Origin: an uncultured Cytophagales bacterium
GTDB lineage: Bacteria; Bacteroidota; Bacteroidia; Cytophagales; Thermonemataceae
Length of the DNA stretch: 37,786 nucleotides
Assembly (NCBI GenBank): GCA_937911505.1
Contig: CALEMF010000012.1
Coordinates: 1-37,786, forward strand
Direction of reading: 5' to 3'
Shown one piece after another: positions 13,738 to 23,497 of this stretch. A model generated the notes under the pieces. That model was not told where the DNA came from, did no database searches, and worked only from the letters and a program-made list of their open reading frames with translations. The position numbers were made by a program, and so were the translations under genes. The first letter of the stretch is position 1, and each line of letters begins with the position of its first letter.

Positions 13738-15927
13738 ATGAAAAAAATGTTTATGAGGAGTAGTTTACTCTGCGCTTTTCTTTTATCCTTTCTATCGCTT
13801 ACCGCGCAACAGCGTTATCAAAACTTACAAGAAGCCCTTGCTTCTAGTGGGAAGCTTAACGGTAAGGCTGGACCCCGTAGTGTCAATTGGATTGATGAAG
13901 GAAAGGCTTTTTCTTTTTTAGAAGAACAAAAGATTACCACTTTTTCACCTGTAATACTGGAAGGGGAAACCATTTTCGATGCTCAACAACAAAGTGAACC
14001 TTTTACTTATCAAAGTTTTGAGTGGTCAAAAGATGCGCAGTATATTCTCTTTCAAAGTAATTTTCGCCCTATTTACCGTCGTTCAGGTATTTCTGACTAT
14101 TATATCTATAGCATAGATGATAAATCTTTGAAACTGGTAGCCAAAGATGCACAAACGGCTCAACTCTCGCCAGATGGTAAAAAAGTAGCTTACGAACGAG
14201 AAGGAAATTTATACACTTATACTTTTGCTACGGAAGAAGAACAAATGCTCACCCGCGATGGCAATCCCGAACAGTTCATTTGGAATGGTCGCTTTGGCTG
14301 GGTGTACGAAGAAGAGTTCGGCCTTGCCCAAGCATGGGTGTGGTCGCCAGATAGTAAATACATTGCTTTTTGGCAAACAGATGAAAGCCAAGTGCCTATT
14401 TTCCAAATGACGGATTACCAGAACATTCCACAGCTAGAATGGGAGAAAATACCTTATCCGAAGGTAGGAGAAGAAAACCCTACGGTGAAAATTGGTATCA
14501 TAGATGTCATACAGCAACGCCGCCAATGGGTCAACATTGATCTAGCTGGTGGGTATATTCCTCGCCTTTACTGGACAAGCGTATCTGGGCAACTAGCAGT
14601 TGCGCATCTCAATCGTAAGCAGAATCATCTAAAGCTATTTTTTACAAACAGCGAGGACGGAAAAGCCAATCTCATTATGGAGGAAAAGTCAGAACAGTGG
14701 ATTGATGTGTTCGATTTTTTCGCAGGCATTATGCACCTTTTCTTTTTTCCTGAAAATAGCAAAGAATTCTTCTGGGTTTCTGATCGTGACGGCTGGAGCC
14801 ATATTTATCGCTATGATTACAAGGGAAAGCTACTCAATCAAGTAACAAAAGGTAATTGGGAAGTGACGTACCTCCACCAGATTGATGCAAAGCGGAAAAC
14901 GATTTACTATACCAGTACAGAGGTGTCGCCTCTGGAACGTCATCTGTATAGTATTGACTTTAGCGGGAAGGATAAAAAGCGACTTACACAAGAGCCAGGA
15001 ACGCATAATATCAATTTCTCTCCTAATGGTCAGTATTATCTTGATACATATTCGAATATCAATACTCCGACACAAGTAGCCTTATGGGATACGAAAGGAA
15101 AGCAACTGAAGACTTTTGAAGATAATCAGGCGGTGAGTGATTATGTAAAAACCGTCGGCTTTGCGCCTAAAGAACTGATGCAGTTTACCAATAGTGATGG
15201 TCAAAGGATCGATATGCATATTATTAAACCAGTTGACTTTGATTCTACCAAAGCTTATCCTTTGTTGCTCAATATCTATGGCGGACCAGGGGCGCAATCA
15301 GTATATAATGAATGGAGAGCGAACGGTTGGGAGCAATACCTCGCGCAGGAAGGCTATGTGATTGCCAGTGTGAATAATCGTGGCTCTGGTGGTTATGGTA
15401 GTCAGTTTGAGAAGATGGTATATGAGCAACTAGGTAAATATGAAAGTAAAGACTTTGTAGAGGCAGCGCAATACCTAGGTAAGCAAGCTTGGGTAGATGC
15501 TAACCGTATGGCCATTAGAGGACACAGTTACGGTGGCTACATGTCGAGCTACACGATGCTCACCCATCCTGAGGTCTTTAAGGTAGCTTTAATAGGCGCA
15601 CCTGTTACTGATTGGCGCTTATACGATAGTATTTATACTGAGCGCTATATGGGTTTAATGCCAGAAAATGAACATAAGTATGTGCAAAGTGCTTCTACTA
15701 CACATGCTAAAAACCTAAAAGGAAAGATGTTTATCGCGCATTCTGCTATGGATGAGAATGTCCACGTACAGAATACTTTTCAACTGGTGAAAGCATTGAT
15801 CGATAACGGGAAAGATGCTGATTTACGTATTTATCCACCTGGTGCACACGGCGTAGCCTATAATGGTGCTAGTTATTTATTGCTCTATCAACAATATGTG
15901 GATTACCTTGCCACACACTTAAAATAG
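13738..15927 (+). CDS. Dipeptidyl-peptidase IV-type S9 peptidase
   Basis: This 729-residue exported enzyme has a signal peptide (about 1-23, LSLTAQQ), an eight-bladed beta-propeller (about 40-480) and an alpha/beta hydrolase domain. The catalytic triad is Ser597 in GHSYGGYMS, Asp672 in AMDENVH and His704 in PGAHGVAY. The propeller carries the DPP4 motif WVYEEEFG (Glu191-193) that holds the substrate N-terminus, so it should remove N-terminal dipeptides, probably with proline at position 2, from peptides in the periplasm. It is a stand-alone plus-strand gene with a terminator directly after it. Confidence 0.93.
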   Translation: MKKMFMRSSLLCAFLLSFLSLTAQQRYQNLQEALASSGKLNGKAGPRSVNWIDEGKAFSFLEEQKITTFSPVILEGETIFDAQQQSEPFTYQSFEWSKDAQYILFQSNFRPIYRRSGISDYYIYSIDDKSLKLVAKDAQTAQLSPDGKKVAYEREGNLYTYTFATEEEQMLTRDGNPEQFIWNGRFGWVYEEEFGLAQAWVWSPDSKYIAFWQTDESQVPIFQMTDYQNIPQLEWEKIPYPKVGEENPTVKIGIIDVIQQRRQWVNIDLAGGYIPRLYWTSVSGQLAVAHLNRKQNHLKLFFTNSEDGKANLIMEEKSEQWIDVFDFFAGIMHLFFFPENSKEFFWVSDRDGWSHIYRYDYKGKLLNQVTKGNWEVTYLHQIDAKRKTIYYTSTEVSPLERHLYSIDFSGKDKKRLTQEPGTHNINFSPNGQYYLDTYSNINTPTQVALWDTKGKQLKTFEDNQAVSDYVKTVGFAPKELMQFTNSDGQRIDMHIIKPVDFDSTKAYPLLLNIYGGPGAQSVYNEWRANGWEQYLAQEGYVIASVNNRGSGGYGSQFEKMVYEQLGKYESKDFVEAAQYLGKQAWVDANRMAIRGHSYGGYMSSYTMLTHPEVFKVALIGAPVTDWRLYDSIYTERYMGLMPENEHKYVQSASTTHAKNLKGKMFIAHSAMDENVHVQNTFQLVKALIDNGKDADLRIYPPGAHGVAYNGASYLLLYQQYVDYLATHLK

Positions 15928-15931
15928 AAAG

Positions 15932-15959
15932 AAACCCCTCGCTGTAAGTGAGGGGTTTT
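15932..15959 (+). terminator. Intrinsic terminator after the S9 peptidase gene
   Basis: AAACCCCTC (15932-15940) pairs with GAGGGGTTT (15950-15958) around a 9-nt loop and ends in TTTT. It lies 4 bp after the stop and separates this gene from the convergent hslU. Confidence 0.85.
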
Positions 15960-15992
15960 GCTTTATAGCTAATGGCTTATAGAATACTTTTC

Positions 15993-17390
15993 CTACAAAA
16001 TATACTGACTTAAATCTCTGTTTTTCACTAAGTCTGCTAGGCGTTCTTCTACCATCTCGGCGGTTACAGTAAGGGTAGTACCTGGGGTGATGGTATCAGG
16101 TATTTCAAACAAGAAGTCGTTAAGTAAACGGCTCATCACGGTCTGTAGGCGTCTTGCACCAATATTTTCTACCTCACTATTGGCATAAAAAGCAATTTCT
16201 GCTAGTTTATCCAAGGCGGCATCTTCAAAGCTGAGCTGTACTTCCTCAGCAGCAAGTAATGCTTCGTATTGCTTAGTGAGTGCGTTTTTAGGCTCTTTAA
16301 GAATCTGATAGAAGTCTTCTTTGGTCAAGGCATTCAGCTCTACCCGAATTGGGAAACGCCCCTGAAGCTCAGGAATCAAGTCTGAGGGCTTCGCTACGTG
16401 AAAAGCGCCTGCAGCAATAAATAAAATATGATCAGTGCGTACAATTCCATATTTTGTATTGACAGCGCTTCCTTCTACAATAGGCAGTAAGTCGCGCTGT
16501 ACGCCTTCTCGGCTTACATCAGGGCCTGATTTACCTGCGCTACCGCCTGCAATTTTATCAATTTCATCAATAAAGATAATGCCTGTATTCTGGGTTTTAC
16601 GAACTGCCTCTTCCTTTACTTCGTCCATATCAATCAGCTTAGCAGCCTCTTCTTCAAGCAATATTTTCTTTGCTTCGGCGATCGTCACCTTTCTCTTCTT
16701 GGTTTTTTTAGGCATAAATCCGCTGAGCATTTCCTGAATGTTCATCATAGACATCTCATCCATGCCTGGCCCTACCACACCAATATTGCTTACAGGATTT
16801 TGACTTATATTGATCTCTATCTTACGATCGTCTAGCTCTCCATTGCGGATTTTTTCTCTAAATTTCTCTCTGGTTTTTTCATTGAGCGCTACATCTTCAT
16901 TCGATACATTGTCATTGGTTTCTGTACCGCCCAAACCAAACAGGCTTCCACCTGACTTTTGCTTTACAGGAGGAATCAGTGCATCCAAGATTACTTCTTC
17001 TGTTGCCTCTATCGCTTTCACTTTTACTGCCTCTTGCTTCTCCTCTTTTACCATATTTACAGCCTGCTCTACCAAGTCACGTACCATACTTTCTACGTCT
17101 CTCCCCACATACCCTACCTCTGTAAATTTGGAAGCCTCTACTTTTACAAAAGGAGCATTAGCGAGTTTAGCCAGGCGGCGAGCAATTTCCGTTTTACCCA
17201 CCCCTGTCGCGCCTATCATGAGAATGTTATTGGGGATGATCTCATTTTGGATTTCAGCAGAAGCATTCATCCTACGCCAACGGTTACGTAAAGCAATCGC
17301 TACATTTTTCTTAGCGTCTTTCTGTCCAATGATATATTTATCGAGTGCCTCAACGATTTGCTTTGGCGTAAGATCAGGATTTTGCGTCAT
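15993..17390 (-). CDS. hslU: ATP-dependent protease ATPase subunit HslU (ClpY)
   Basis: The 465-residue AAA+ unfoldase has [17 protein letters not shown] at the N-terminus, Walker A GATGVGKT (60-67), the pore loop GYVGRDVE, a long I-domain insertion, Walker [14 protein letters not shown] and the sensor-region GRFPIRVEL. The C-terminus ends in RDLSQYIL, the tail that inserts into HslV. It feeds proteins to the HslV peptidase. No hslV is in the window, so the partner is encoded elsewhere. It is preceded by a small unknown gene on the same strand. Confidence 0.97.
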   Translation of the reverse strand: MTQNPDLTPKQIVEALDKYIIGQKDAKKNVAIALRNRWRRMNASAEIQNEIIPNNILMIGATGVGKTEIARRLAKLANAPFVKVEASKFTEVGYVGRDVESMVRDLVEQAVNMVKEEKQEAVKVKAIEATEEVILDALIPPVKQKSGGSLFGLGGTETNDNVSNEDVALNEKTREKFREKIRNGELDDRKIEINISQNPVSNIGVVGPGMDEMSMMNIQEMLSGFMPKKTKKRKVTIAEAKKILLEEEAAKLIDMDEVKEEAVRKTQNTGIIFIDEIDKIAGGSAGKSGPDVSREGVQRDLLPIVEGSAVNTKYGIVRTDHILFIAAGAFHVAKPSDLIPELQGRFPIRVELNALTKEDFYQILKEPKNALTKQYEALLAAEEVQLSFEDAALDKLAEIAFYANSEVENIGARRLQTVMSRLLNDFLFEIPDTITPGTTLTVTAEMVEERLADLVKNRDLSQYIL

Positions 17391-17458
17391 AAAGTTGTGT
17401 TTACAGGTAGATTTGGTCGTTTACCTTTTAGTATAATTTTGTTTCTTTCTCAAGATGC

Positions 17459-17722
17459 TTACAGTCCTAAATCTTTTTTCATCTGATTTAGTTCATCATC
17501 GACATCCATCTCCTTAAAAGTCTTTTTCAAAGCAATTTCTTCCTCATCAATCTGCCAATCGTCGACAAGCTGTTGGATGTAGCGTTCTACTTGGTCAATT
17601 TCTTCGAGTGCGATGATCTCTTTGATACGTAAAGCGATATCAGCTCCTACTACCTGCGCGATGTTGTAGCCTTTACGCGCCATTTCTATCAATACATCAA
17701 TAAACTCTCTTTTCTGCTGCAT
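17459..17722 (-). CDS. Small hypothetical protein, 87 residues
   Basis: The product is helical, acidic and soluble, with VLIEMARKGYNIAQVVGADIALRIKEI near the start and ELNQMKKDLGL at the end. No known motif is recognised. It lies 44 bp after ctaB and 68 bp before hslU on the same strand, so it may be cotranscribed with either. Composition and the close spacing support a real gene. Confidence 0.6.
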   Translation of the reverse strand: MQQKREFIDVLIEMARKGYNIAQVVGADIALRIKEIIALEEIDQVERYIQQLVDDWQIDEEEIALKKTFKEMDVDDELNQMKKDLGL

Positions 17723-17766
17723 CTTGTAAAGATTAAAAAATAATATACGTTTTTCCTGTTATTTTT

Positions 17767-18660
17767 CTAGCCTATCTTATCTAATAAAAAAGTAATTTGT
17801 ACCACGGGTAAGTACAGAAAGGAGCCAAACATAATCCTCAAAGCAGCCTTTTTAGAGCCATCTTTCATCAGGTGGAAAGTCTGCGCTAGAAATAAACATC
17901 CACAAATGGTAGCGACGACCGCTGAGATCATGCCTGTCAACTGAAACAAGGCTGGTAAAAGACTCAGTGGGATCAGGAACATCGTATAGATCATGATCTG
18001 TAAAGCTGACCCCGCTGTCCTACCTGCACGAGAAGGCAAAAGCTTGAAACCTGCTTTTTGATAGTCGTCATACAGTACCCAAGCAATGGCCCAGAAGTGG
18101 GGGAACTGCCAGATAAACTGTATACCAAAAATGATCAAAGCTTCGTAGGTAATTGTACCTGTAGCGGCTGTCCATCCTAACAGCGGTGGTAAGGCACCTG
18201 GAATAGCGCCTACAAAAACGGCAATGGGGCCTACACGTTTGAGTGGTGTATATACAAAGCTATATAGAATAGTTGATAAAATAGCCAACGAGACAGTAAG
18301 CATATTGGTGTAAGCCAGTAGTATGCTCATTCCTATGGTAAGCAGTATGATTGAATATGCGAGGGCTTCGTTAGTGGTAATATAGTTTTTAGGCAATGGT
18401 CTTTCCTTGGTTCTATCCATCAAGGCATCCAAGTCTTTCTCCCATATCTGATTGAGTACAATAGAAGCACCTGATATGAGGAATCCACCTAGGGTAAATA
18501 TACCCATGTGTAGCCAATTCACTTGTCCATTTACGCCAAATACATAACCAAAAGCTGCCGAAAAAGCAACTAATAAAGAAAGCCTGAACTTCAATAGCTC
18601 AAAGTAAGCTTTTAACTTTTCAGTGATTGATATAGATGAAGTATTATTAATTGTAATCAT
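17767..18660 (-). CDS. ctaB: Protoheme IX farnesyltransferase (heme O synthase)
   Basis: This 297-residue UbiA-family membrane protein has about eight or nine transmembrane segments. The diphosphate-binding motif is in LNQIWEKDLDALMDRTKERPLP, and a second Asp-rich loop is at LYDDYQKAGFKLLP. It attaches a farnesyl group to heme B to make heme O, the precursor of heme A for the aa3 oxidase encoded upstream. It starts 26 bp after ctaA, so the two form an operon. Confidence 0.96.
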   Translation of the reverse strand: MITINNTSSISITEKLKAYFELLKFRLSLLVAFSAAFGYVFGVNGQVNWLHMGIFTLGGFLISGASIVLNQIWEKDLDALMDRTKERPLPKNYITTNEALAYSIILLTIGMSILLAYTNMLTVSLAILSTILYSFVYTPLKRVGPIAVFVGAIPGALPPLLGWTAATGTITYEALIIFGIQFIWQFPHFWAIAWVLYDDYQKAGFKLLPSRAGRTAGSALQIMIYTMFLIPLSLLPALFQLTGMISAVVATICGCLFLAQTFHLMKDGSKKAALRIMFGSFLYLPVVQITFLLDKIG

Positions 18661-18686
18661 TTTTATTATCTCTTTTTCCTACACTC

Positions 18687-19781
18687 TTATATAGAAACTA
18701 CTTGTTCTAGGGGTTGTTTATGGCCTGTGGCGACTCTTTTGTTTTGTAGCGCCAAAAATACAAAAAATTGTTGTCCTAGCATAACGCTGCTTAGTAACAA
18801 ATGGATCGGTTGTAAATAAGGTGGCACACCAAAATAACCCAAACCAATTCCTGATAATAGTTGTATCAACGTAACTACTAAGACAGAATACCCAACACGT
18901 CGTAAAAGTTTACTGGCTCCTCCACGTTGAATAAAGTAAACTAACGCTAAATTGGCTACAAGCACTACCCAGGAGAAAGATCGGTGAATCAAATACTTCA
19001 ACCCTATTGCTTCAATCCAAGCCCCTCGTTGCGATTCCCCTAAACGCATAGCCACCACATCAATCATTTCTCTTACTTGTGTACCCAAAATAGTCTGTGC
19101 GAAGGTAAGTAAGAAAGCAGCAATAGCTATCCCTTTTAGAAGGGAAAGATGTTGCATCTGTTCCTCAGGAAGTTGCGTTTTGTAGGCTTGAAATACGGTG
19201 TAAATGAGTATCATGACTAATAAGATAGCCAGAAACATATGGAAGGTAATCATCCCTTCTAGGAGATTGGTAGACACGACAATAGAGCCTATCCATCCTT
19301 GAAAACCCGTCAATAAAACCGCTGAAAGAGAAAGCCAAAAGATGCTAGGTTTTGTTTTAAAATACTGAAAAGAAGCAACAAAGGTACCTAATACTAGTAA
19401 CCCAATGACTGCACCGATGAGACGATTAATGTACTCAATCCAAGTCTTGGTGGCATTGAAGTCTTGTTCTATATACATACCCGGATCATTCTTCAGCCGT
19501 GTAGCGAGGTCGTCTTTTCCTAAGAGTTGCATATATTTTATTAAGCGTACATTCTTCTCTTTGCGTTTCTCTGCGTAGATATCCTTGTAGTTGGCAGGAA
19601 GTGCCGAGGCTTCTGTAGGCGGAATATACTCCCCAAAACATTTAGGCCAATCTGGGCAGCCCATTCCTGAACCTGTACTTCTTACAATACCTCCAACGGC
19701 AATGAGCAGATAGACCGCTATAATGGTCGTTACGCCCCATCTTCTATAAGTTCTGCCTTTAGGATTCCCTTGGTTTTGCAT
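18687..19781 (-). CDS. ctaA: Heme A synthase (CtaA/COX15)
   Basis: The 364-residue protein has eight predicted membrane helices and the COX15-type signature GSGMGCPDWPKCFGEYIPP at about 32-50. Heme-binding histidines occur in TFHMFLAI, LIHRSFSWV and PIHLLLS. It oxidises the methyl of heme O to the formyl group of heme A in the membrane. The long form with an N-terminal Cys-containing loop and an extra periplasmic segment (KNVRLIKYMQLLGKDD) is common in Bacteroidota. It pairs with ctaB downstream and serves the oxidase genes upstream. Confidence 0.95.
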   Translation of the reverse strand: MQNQGNPKGRTYRRWGVTTIIAVYLLIAVGGIVRSTGSGMGCPDWPKCFGEYIPPTEASALPANYKDIYAEKRKEKNVRLIKYMQLLGKDDLATRLKNDPGMYIEQDFNATKTWIEYINRLIGAVIGLLVLGTFVASFQYFKTKPSIFWLSLSAVLLTGFQGWIGSIVVSTNLLEGMITFHMFLAILLVMILIYTVFQAYKTQLPEEQMQHLSLLKGIAIAAFLLTFAQTILGTQVREMIDVVAMRLGESQRGAWIEAIGLKYLIHRSFSWVVLVANLALVYFIQRGGASKLLRRVGYSVLVVTLIQLLSGIGLGYFGVPPYLQPIHLLLSSVMLGQQFFVFLALQNKRVATGHKQPLEQVVSI

Positions 19782-19874
19782 GTGCTTTTACGTTAAGACA
19801 AATTTTATCTATCTAATAAATCGTTTGTACGAATAATTGGTTTCAGGATTACGAGCTTCCTGTTGTCAGCTTTC

Positions 19875-20300
19875 TCAGTATCCTTCTGGTAAGGCTATTT
19901 TTGATAACCATACCAATGCCTGTTCAATCTTCAGAGGTCGAGATGTGCTTGCTGGTTGCCACTTCTCTTTCATAAAAAACCTTATGAGGGCTGCGATAAC
20001 AGCAGGCCTATTCAAATTGATATAGGTAATCGTTTCTACACTATCGGGTACGCTTGACCAGATCACTCCAGCATCAGGATAGCCTACACACCATTTAACC
20101 TGCTTATTATCCGTTTCCAATAGTGGATTGTCTTCTTCTCTGAAAAGTAGATACAGCGGAGATTTTTTATACCCTTTAAGAAATATCGTGACTTTCTCCA
20201 CACACTTTGCGTATATAAATTCATCTAAATGCTGATGCTCTCTTTTCCACAGGTAATACTTCCCGTCTACCTTTATGCTACGTAAAGCTACTTTACTCAC
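19875..20300 (-). CDS. Hypothetical protein, 141 residues
   Basis: A soluble protein without recognised family. It has conserved-looking aromatic segments (KYYLWKREHQHLDEFIYAK, KWCVGYPDAGVIWSS) and a C-terminal helical part (ALIRFFMKEKW). It lies between the terminator of the oxidase operon and ctaA, 93 bp upstream of ctaA on the same strand. It may be an independent accessory gene. No signal peptide or membrane helix is seen. Confidence 0.6.
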   Translation of the reverse strand: MSKVALRSIKVDGKYYLWKREHQHLDEFIYAKCVEKVTIFLKGYKKSPLYLLFREEDNPLLETDNKQVKWCVGYPDAGVIWSSVPDSVETITYINLNRPAVIAALIRFFMKEKWQPASTSRPLKIEQALVWLSKIALPEGY

Positions 20301-20333
20301 GGTATTCTTGTTTATTTGACTTGCCTTTCTAGC

Positions 20334-20363
20334 AAAAGAGCCTTACAAGTTTTTGTAAGGCTC
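20334..20363 (-). terminator. Terminator of the act-cta operon
   Basis: GAGCCTTACAA (20338-20348) pairs perfectly with TTGTAAGGCTC (20353-20363) around a 4-nt loop. On the minus strand the stem is followed by TTTT. It sits 37 bp after the ctaD stop and closes the operon beginning at actA. Confidence 0.88.
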
Positions 20364-20399
20364 CTGAATATAATTATACTATATTTTCTGATTAATGAC

Positions 20400-22289
20400 C
20401 TATTCTGGTACTTTCTCCGTATGGAGTGTCGTATCTGTAGGTAACATTTCCTCTTTCTCTATCTCAATCAACTCATTCTCATAAGGTAAATTTGAGTTTG
20501 GTGTTTGAGAGTAAGGTACATTCTGAGGAATAAAATCTGTAAAGCCATCTTGCTCTGCGTTTGGCTTACTGTAATCATATGCCCAACGATACACATAAGG
20601 AATTTGACCTACCCAGTTACCGTGTCCAGGGTTAATAGGCGTAGTCCACTCTAGCGTGTTAGAATTCCAAGGGTTTAGAGGAGCTCTTCTTCCTCTAAAG
20701 ATAGAGTAGAAGAAGTTGAAACCAAACACCAACTGTGCAGAGAAAGTAAGAATAGCAGCTATACTAATGAATGAGTTCAGATCAGCCATAATTCTAAAGG
20801 CATCGAAGGCCGTAAATGAATAGTATCTTCTAGGGAAACCAGCAATTCCTATGAAGTGCATAGGGAAAAACACTAGATAAACCCCAGCAAATGTAAACCA
20901 GAAGTGGATGTATCCTAAGCGATCGTCCATCATTCTACCAAACATTTTAGGGAACCAGTGATAAACCCCGGCCATCATACCAAAAAAGGAAGCACTACCC
21001 ATTACTAAGTGGAAGTGTGCTACCACATAATAAGTATCGTGTAGATAGATATCTAAGGCACTGTTTCCTAAAATAATACCTGTTACCCCACCAGAGATGA
21101 AGAAAGAAACCAATCCAATAGAGAATAACATAGCCGGTGTAAAGCGGATGTTACCCCTCCAAAGGGTAGTAATATAGTTAAAGGCTTTTACTGCGGAAGG
21201 TACTGCAATAATGAGTGTCAGGAACATAAATATGGTTCCTAAGAACGGATTCATACCCGTGACAAACATATGGTGTGCCCATACAATAAACGAGAGCACC
21301 GCAATACCTAACATAGACAGGATCATTGCTTTGTAACCAAAGATAGGCTTACGTGCATTCGTAGCAATTACCTCTGAAGAAATACCTAGTGCAGGAAGAA
21401 GTACAATGTATACCTCAGGGTGACCTAAGAACCAGAATAAGTGCTGGTAGAGTATGGCGCTACCTCCCGTATGGTGTAATGCTTGCCCTGCTACATATAT
21501 GTCTGATAGGTAGAAACTCGTTCCCAACATCCTGTCGAACATCAATAACAATGCTGCAGAGAAAAGTACAGGGAATGACAATAAACCAATAATAGCAGTA
21601 ATAAAGAATGCCCATATGGTAAGTGGCAGTCTTGAGAAGGACATTCCTTTTGTTCTCAAGTTAATTACAGTAGTAATATAGTTAATTCCTCCTAAGAGCT
21701 GAGAAACGATAAAGAAGGTCATTGATAATAACCAATAGGTCATACCGTCACCAGATCCTTTTAGCGCTTGTGGCAAGGCACTTAATGGTGGATATACTAC
21801 CCAGCCTCCTGCTGCTGGTCCGTTTTCTAAGAAAAGTGATTGAAACATTAATACACTTGATACAAAGAAGAACCAGAAAGAAAGCATATTCATAAAGCCT
21901 GATGCCATATCTCTTGCCCCAATCTGTAGTGGAATTAAGAAATTAGAGAAAGTACCACTCAAGCCTGCGGTCAGTACAAAGAACACCATAATTGTTCCGT
22001 GCATGGTAACTAGTGCTAGGTAGAACTCTGGATCTAGCTTACCAGTGGCATCTATCCAATCTCCCAAAAGGAATCTGAGGAAAGATAAATCCATTTCAGG
22101 AAATCCTAATTGGAGACGGAATAAAATAGATAGTAAGCCGCCTATGAATGCCCATAAGATTCCTGAAATAAGAAATTGTTTCGCAATCATCTTATGGTCA
22201 GTCGAGAAAATATACTTCGTTATGAAGTTTTCATGATGCTCGTGTTCGTCGTGTACGTGAGCGTCGTCGTGTTGAACTGCTACTGCCAT
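20400..22289 (-). CDS. ctaD: Cytochrome c oxidase subunit I
   Basis: The 629-residue heme-copper oxidase core has about 12 membrane helices. It carries the heme a ligand region VTMHGTIMVFF, the CuB and cross-linked Tyr site WFLGHPEVYIVLLP, the CuB His pair AHHMF, and HDTYYVVAHFHLVMG with the heme a3 ligands. The Glu of GHPEVY marks the A1-type proton channel. It reduces O2 to water with electrons from subunit II. The N-terminus is unusually rich in His and Asp (HDDAHVHDEHEHH). It follows ctaC by 32 bp and ends the operon. Subunit III is not found next to it. Confidence 0.97.
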   Translation of the reverse strand: MAVAVQHDDAHVHDEHEHHENFITKYIFSTDHKMIAKQFLISGILWAFIGGLLSILFRLQLGFPEMDLSFLRFLLGDWIDATGKLDPEFYLALVTMHGTIMVFFVLTAGLSGTFSNFLIPLQIGARDMASGFMNMLSFWFFFVSSVLMFQSLFLENGPAAGGWVVYPPLSALPQALKGSGDGMTYWLLSMTFFIVSQLLGGINYITTVINLRTKGMSFSRLPLTIWAFFITAIIGLLSFPVLFSAALLLMFDRMLGTSFYLSDIYVAGQALHHTGGSAILYQHLFWFLGHPEVYIVLLPALGISSEVIATNARKPIFGYKAMILSMLGIAVLSFIVWAHHMFVTGMNPFLGTIFMFLTLIIAVPSAVKAFNYITTLWRGNIRFTPAMLFSIGLVSFFISGGVTGIILGNSALDIYLHDTYYVVAHFHLVMGSASFFGMMAGVYHWFPKMFGRMMDDRLGYIHFWFTFAGVYLVFFPMHFIGIAGFPRRYYSFTAFDAFRIMADLNSFISIAAILTFSAQLVFGFNFFYSIFRGRRAPLNPWNSNTLEWTTPINPGHGNWVGQIPYVYRWAYDYSKPNAEQDGFTDFIPQNVPYSQTPNSNLPYENELIEIEKEEMLPTDTTLHTEKVPE

Positions 22290-22321
22290 TTTTTTATTCT
22301 AGGTTTAATAATTTTCAGATT

Positions 22322-23467
22322 TTAAAAAGAAGCCGTTTGTCTAACGCCTTTGTTTGCACTTTCGCGCATAGTTGTTAGTCCTTCCTTTTTAATGCGCTTT
22401 TGCTTTTCTATAGCTTTTACAACATAGTCCTTATTTTTTTCAACGTAAGGTTGTTGCTCTGCTAACCATTTATCGTATTCTTCTTGCGTTTCTACTATAA
22501 TTACCGCTCTCATAGAGAAGTGACCTCTTCCACAAACCTCTTGACAAGCAATTTCGTAGTTGAAGTTTTGGAATCTTGCTTTACCAGTGGTTTCATCAAT
22601 TACTTGCCACTCTGGTCTAGTACTCAACTCTTGCCGCATCTCGGCAGTCGTCATTGTAGGAACAAAGGTCATTCTTGTAGGCATACCTGGTACAGCATCC
22701 ATCTTCTGACGGAAGTGAGGGATAGAAACACTGTGTAATACATCTCTTGCTCTAATCTTCAACTCTATAGGTTTTCCTTTTACCACGTGAATTTCTGCTT
22801 GACCCAATTGGATATCATCATTGGTGCGAGGGTCTGTAAAGTCTAATCCCATCGCATTACTAGCATCTACATACCTGAAGTCAGAACGACCAATTTTGTT
22901 ATCTTCTCCTGCATAGCGTACCATCCAAGCAAATTGATAGCCCATAATTTCTATCACCTGTGCATTTTTAGGTGCGTTTGCTTCGTACATGATATTCCTC
23001 CAAGCTTTCCAACCAGTAAAGATCAGGGTGGTAAGAATAATAGCTGGTACAATAGTCCAGACTATTTCCAGCTTAGTATTATCGGGATAGAAATGCGCCT
23101 TTCCATTTTGTCTGTATCTATACTTGTAAGCAAAATAGAATAAGGCAACATTAGTAATCACGAACATAGCAATGATGATGGCTGTTGCTATCCAAAAGAG
23201 AGGCTCTGTCTGTGAAGCCGCCTCAGAAGCGTGTGGTTGAGTATAAATACCAAAATACTTGTATCCGTACCAACCTGCTGCTCCAAACCCTATTAAGGGT
23301 AATATAATGAATAATGCACCGTGTAATGAGTTGCCAGAAGATACCTGGCTATCTTTCTCTGCACCTGGCTTCTTCATTACGGCAGAAGCTAAAGTGCTAA
23401 TTCTAAAGATCGCGAAAAATATCCCTATTATAAGTATCGCTGCAAAGACTAATATTAGCTGTATCAT
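22322..23467 (-). CDS. ctaC: Cytochrome c oxidase subunit II
   Basis: The 381-residue protein has an extra N-terminal membrane helix (about 1-25), two further helices (about 50-70 and 92-115) and a third before the periplasmic CuA domain. CuA ligands are the His in VLHSVSIP and the set CQEVCGRGHFSM. There is no C-terminal CXXCH, so this is an aa3 rather than caa3 type. It accepts electrons, most likely from ACIII directly or through a cytochrome c. It lies between actF and ctaD, each within about 30 bp. Confidence 0.96.
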   Translation of the reverse strand: MIQLILVFAAILIIGIFFAIFRISTLASAVMKKPGAEKDSQVSSGNSLHGALFIILPLIGFGAAGWYGYKYFGIYTQPHASEAASQTEPLFWIATAIIIAMFVITNVALFYFAYKYRYRQNGKAHFYPDNTKLEIVWTIVPAIILTTLIFTGWKAWRNIMYEANAPKNAQVIEIMGYQFAWMVRYAGEDNKIGRSDFRYVDASNAMGLDFTDPRTNDDIQLGQAEIHVVKGKPIELKIRARDVLHSVSIPHFRQKMDAVPGMPTRMTFVPTMTTAEMRQELSTRPEWQVIDETTGKARFQNFNYEIACQEVCGRGHFSMRAVIIVETQEEYDKWLAEQQPYVEKNKDYVVKAIEKQKRIKKEGLTTMRESANKGVRQTASF

Positions 23468-23497
23468 ATTTTTAAACTGTTTTCAACTAGTGACAAT

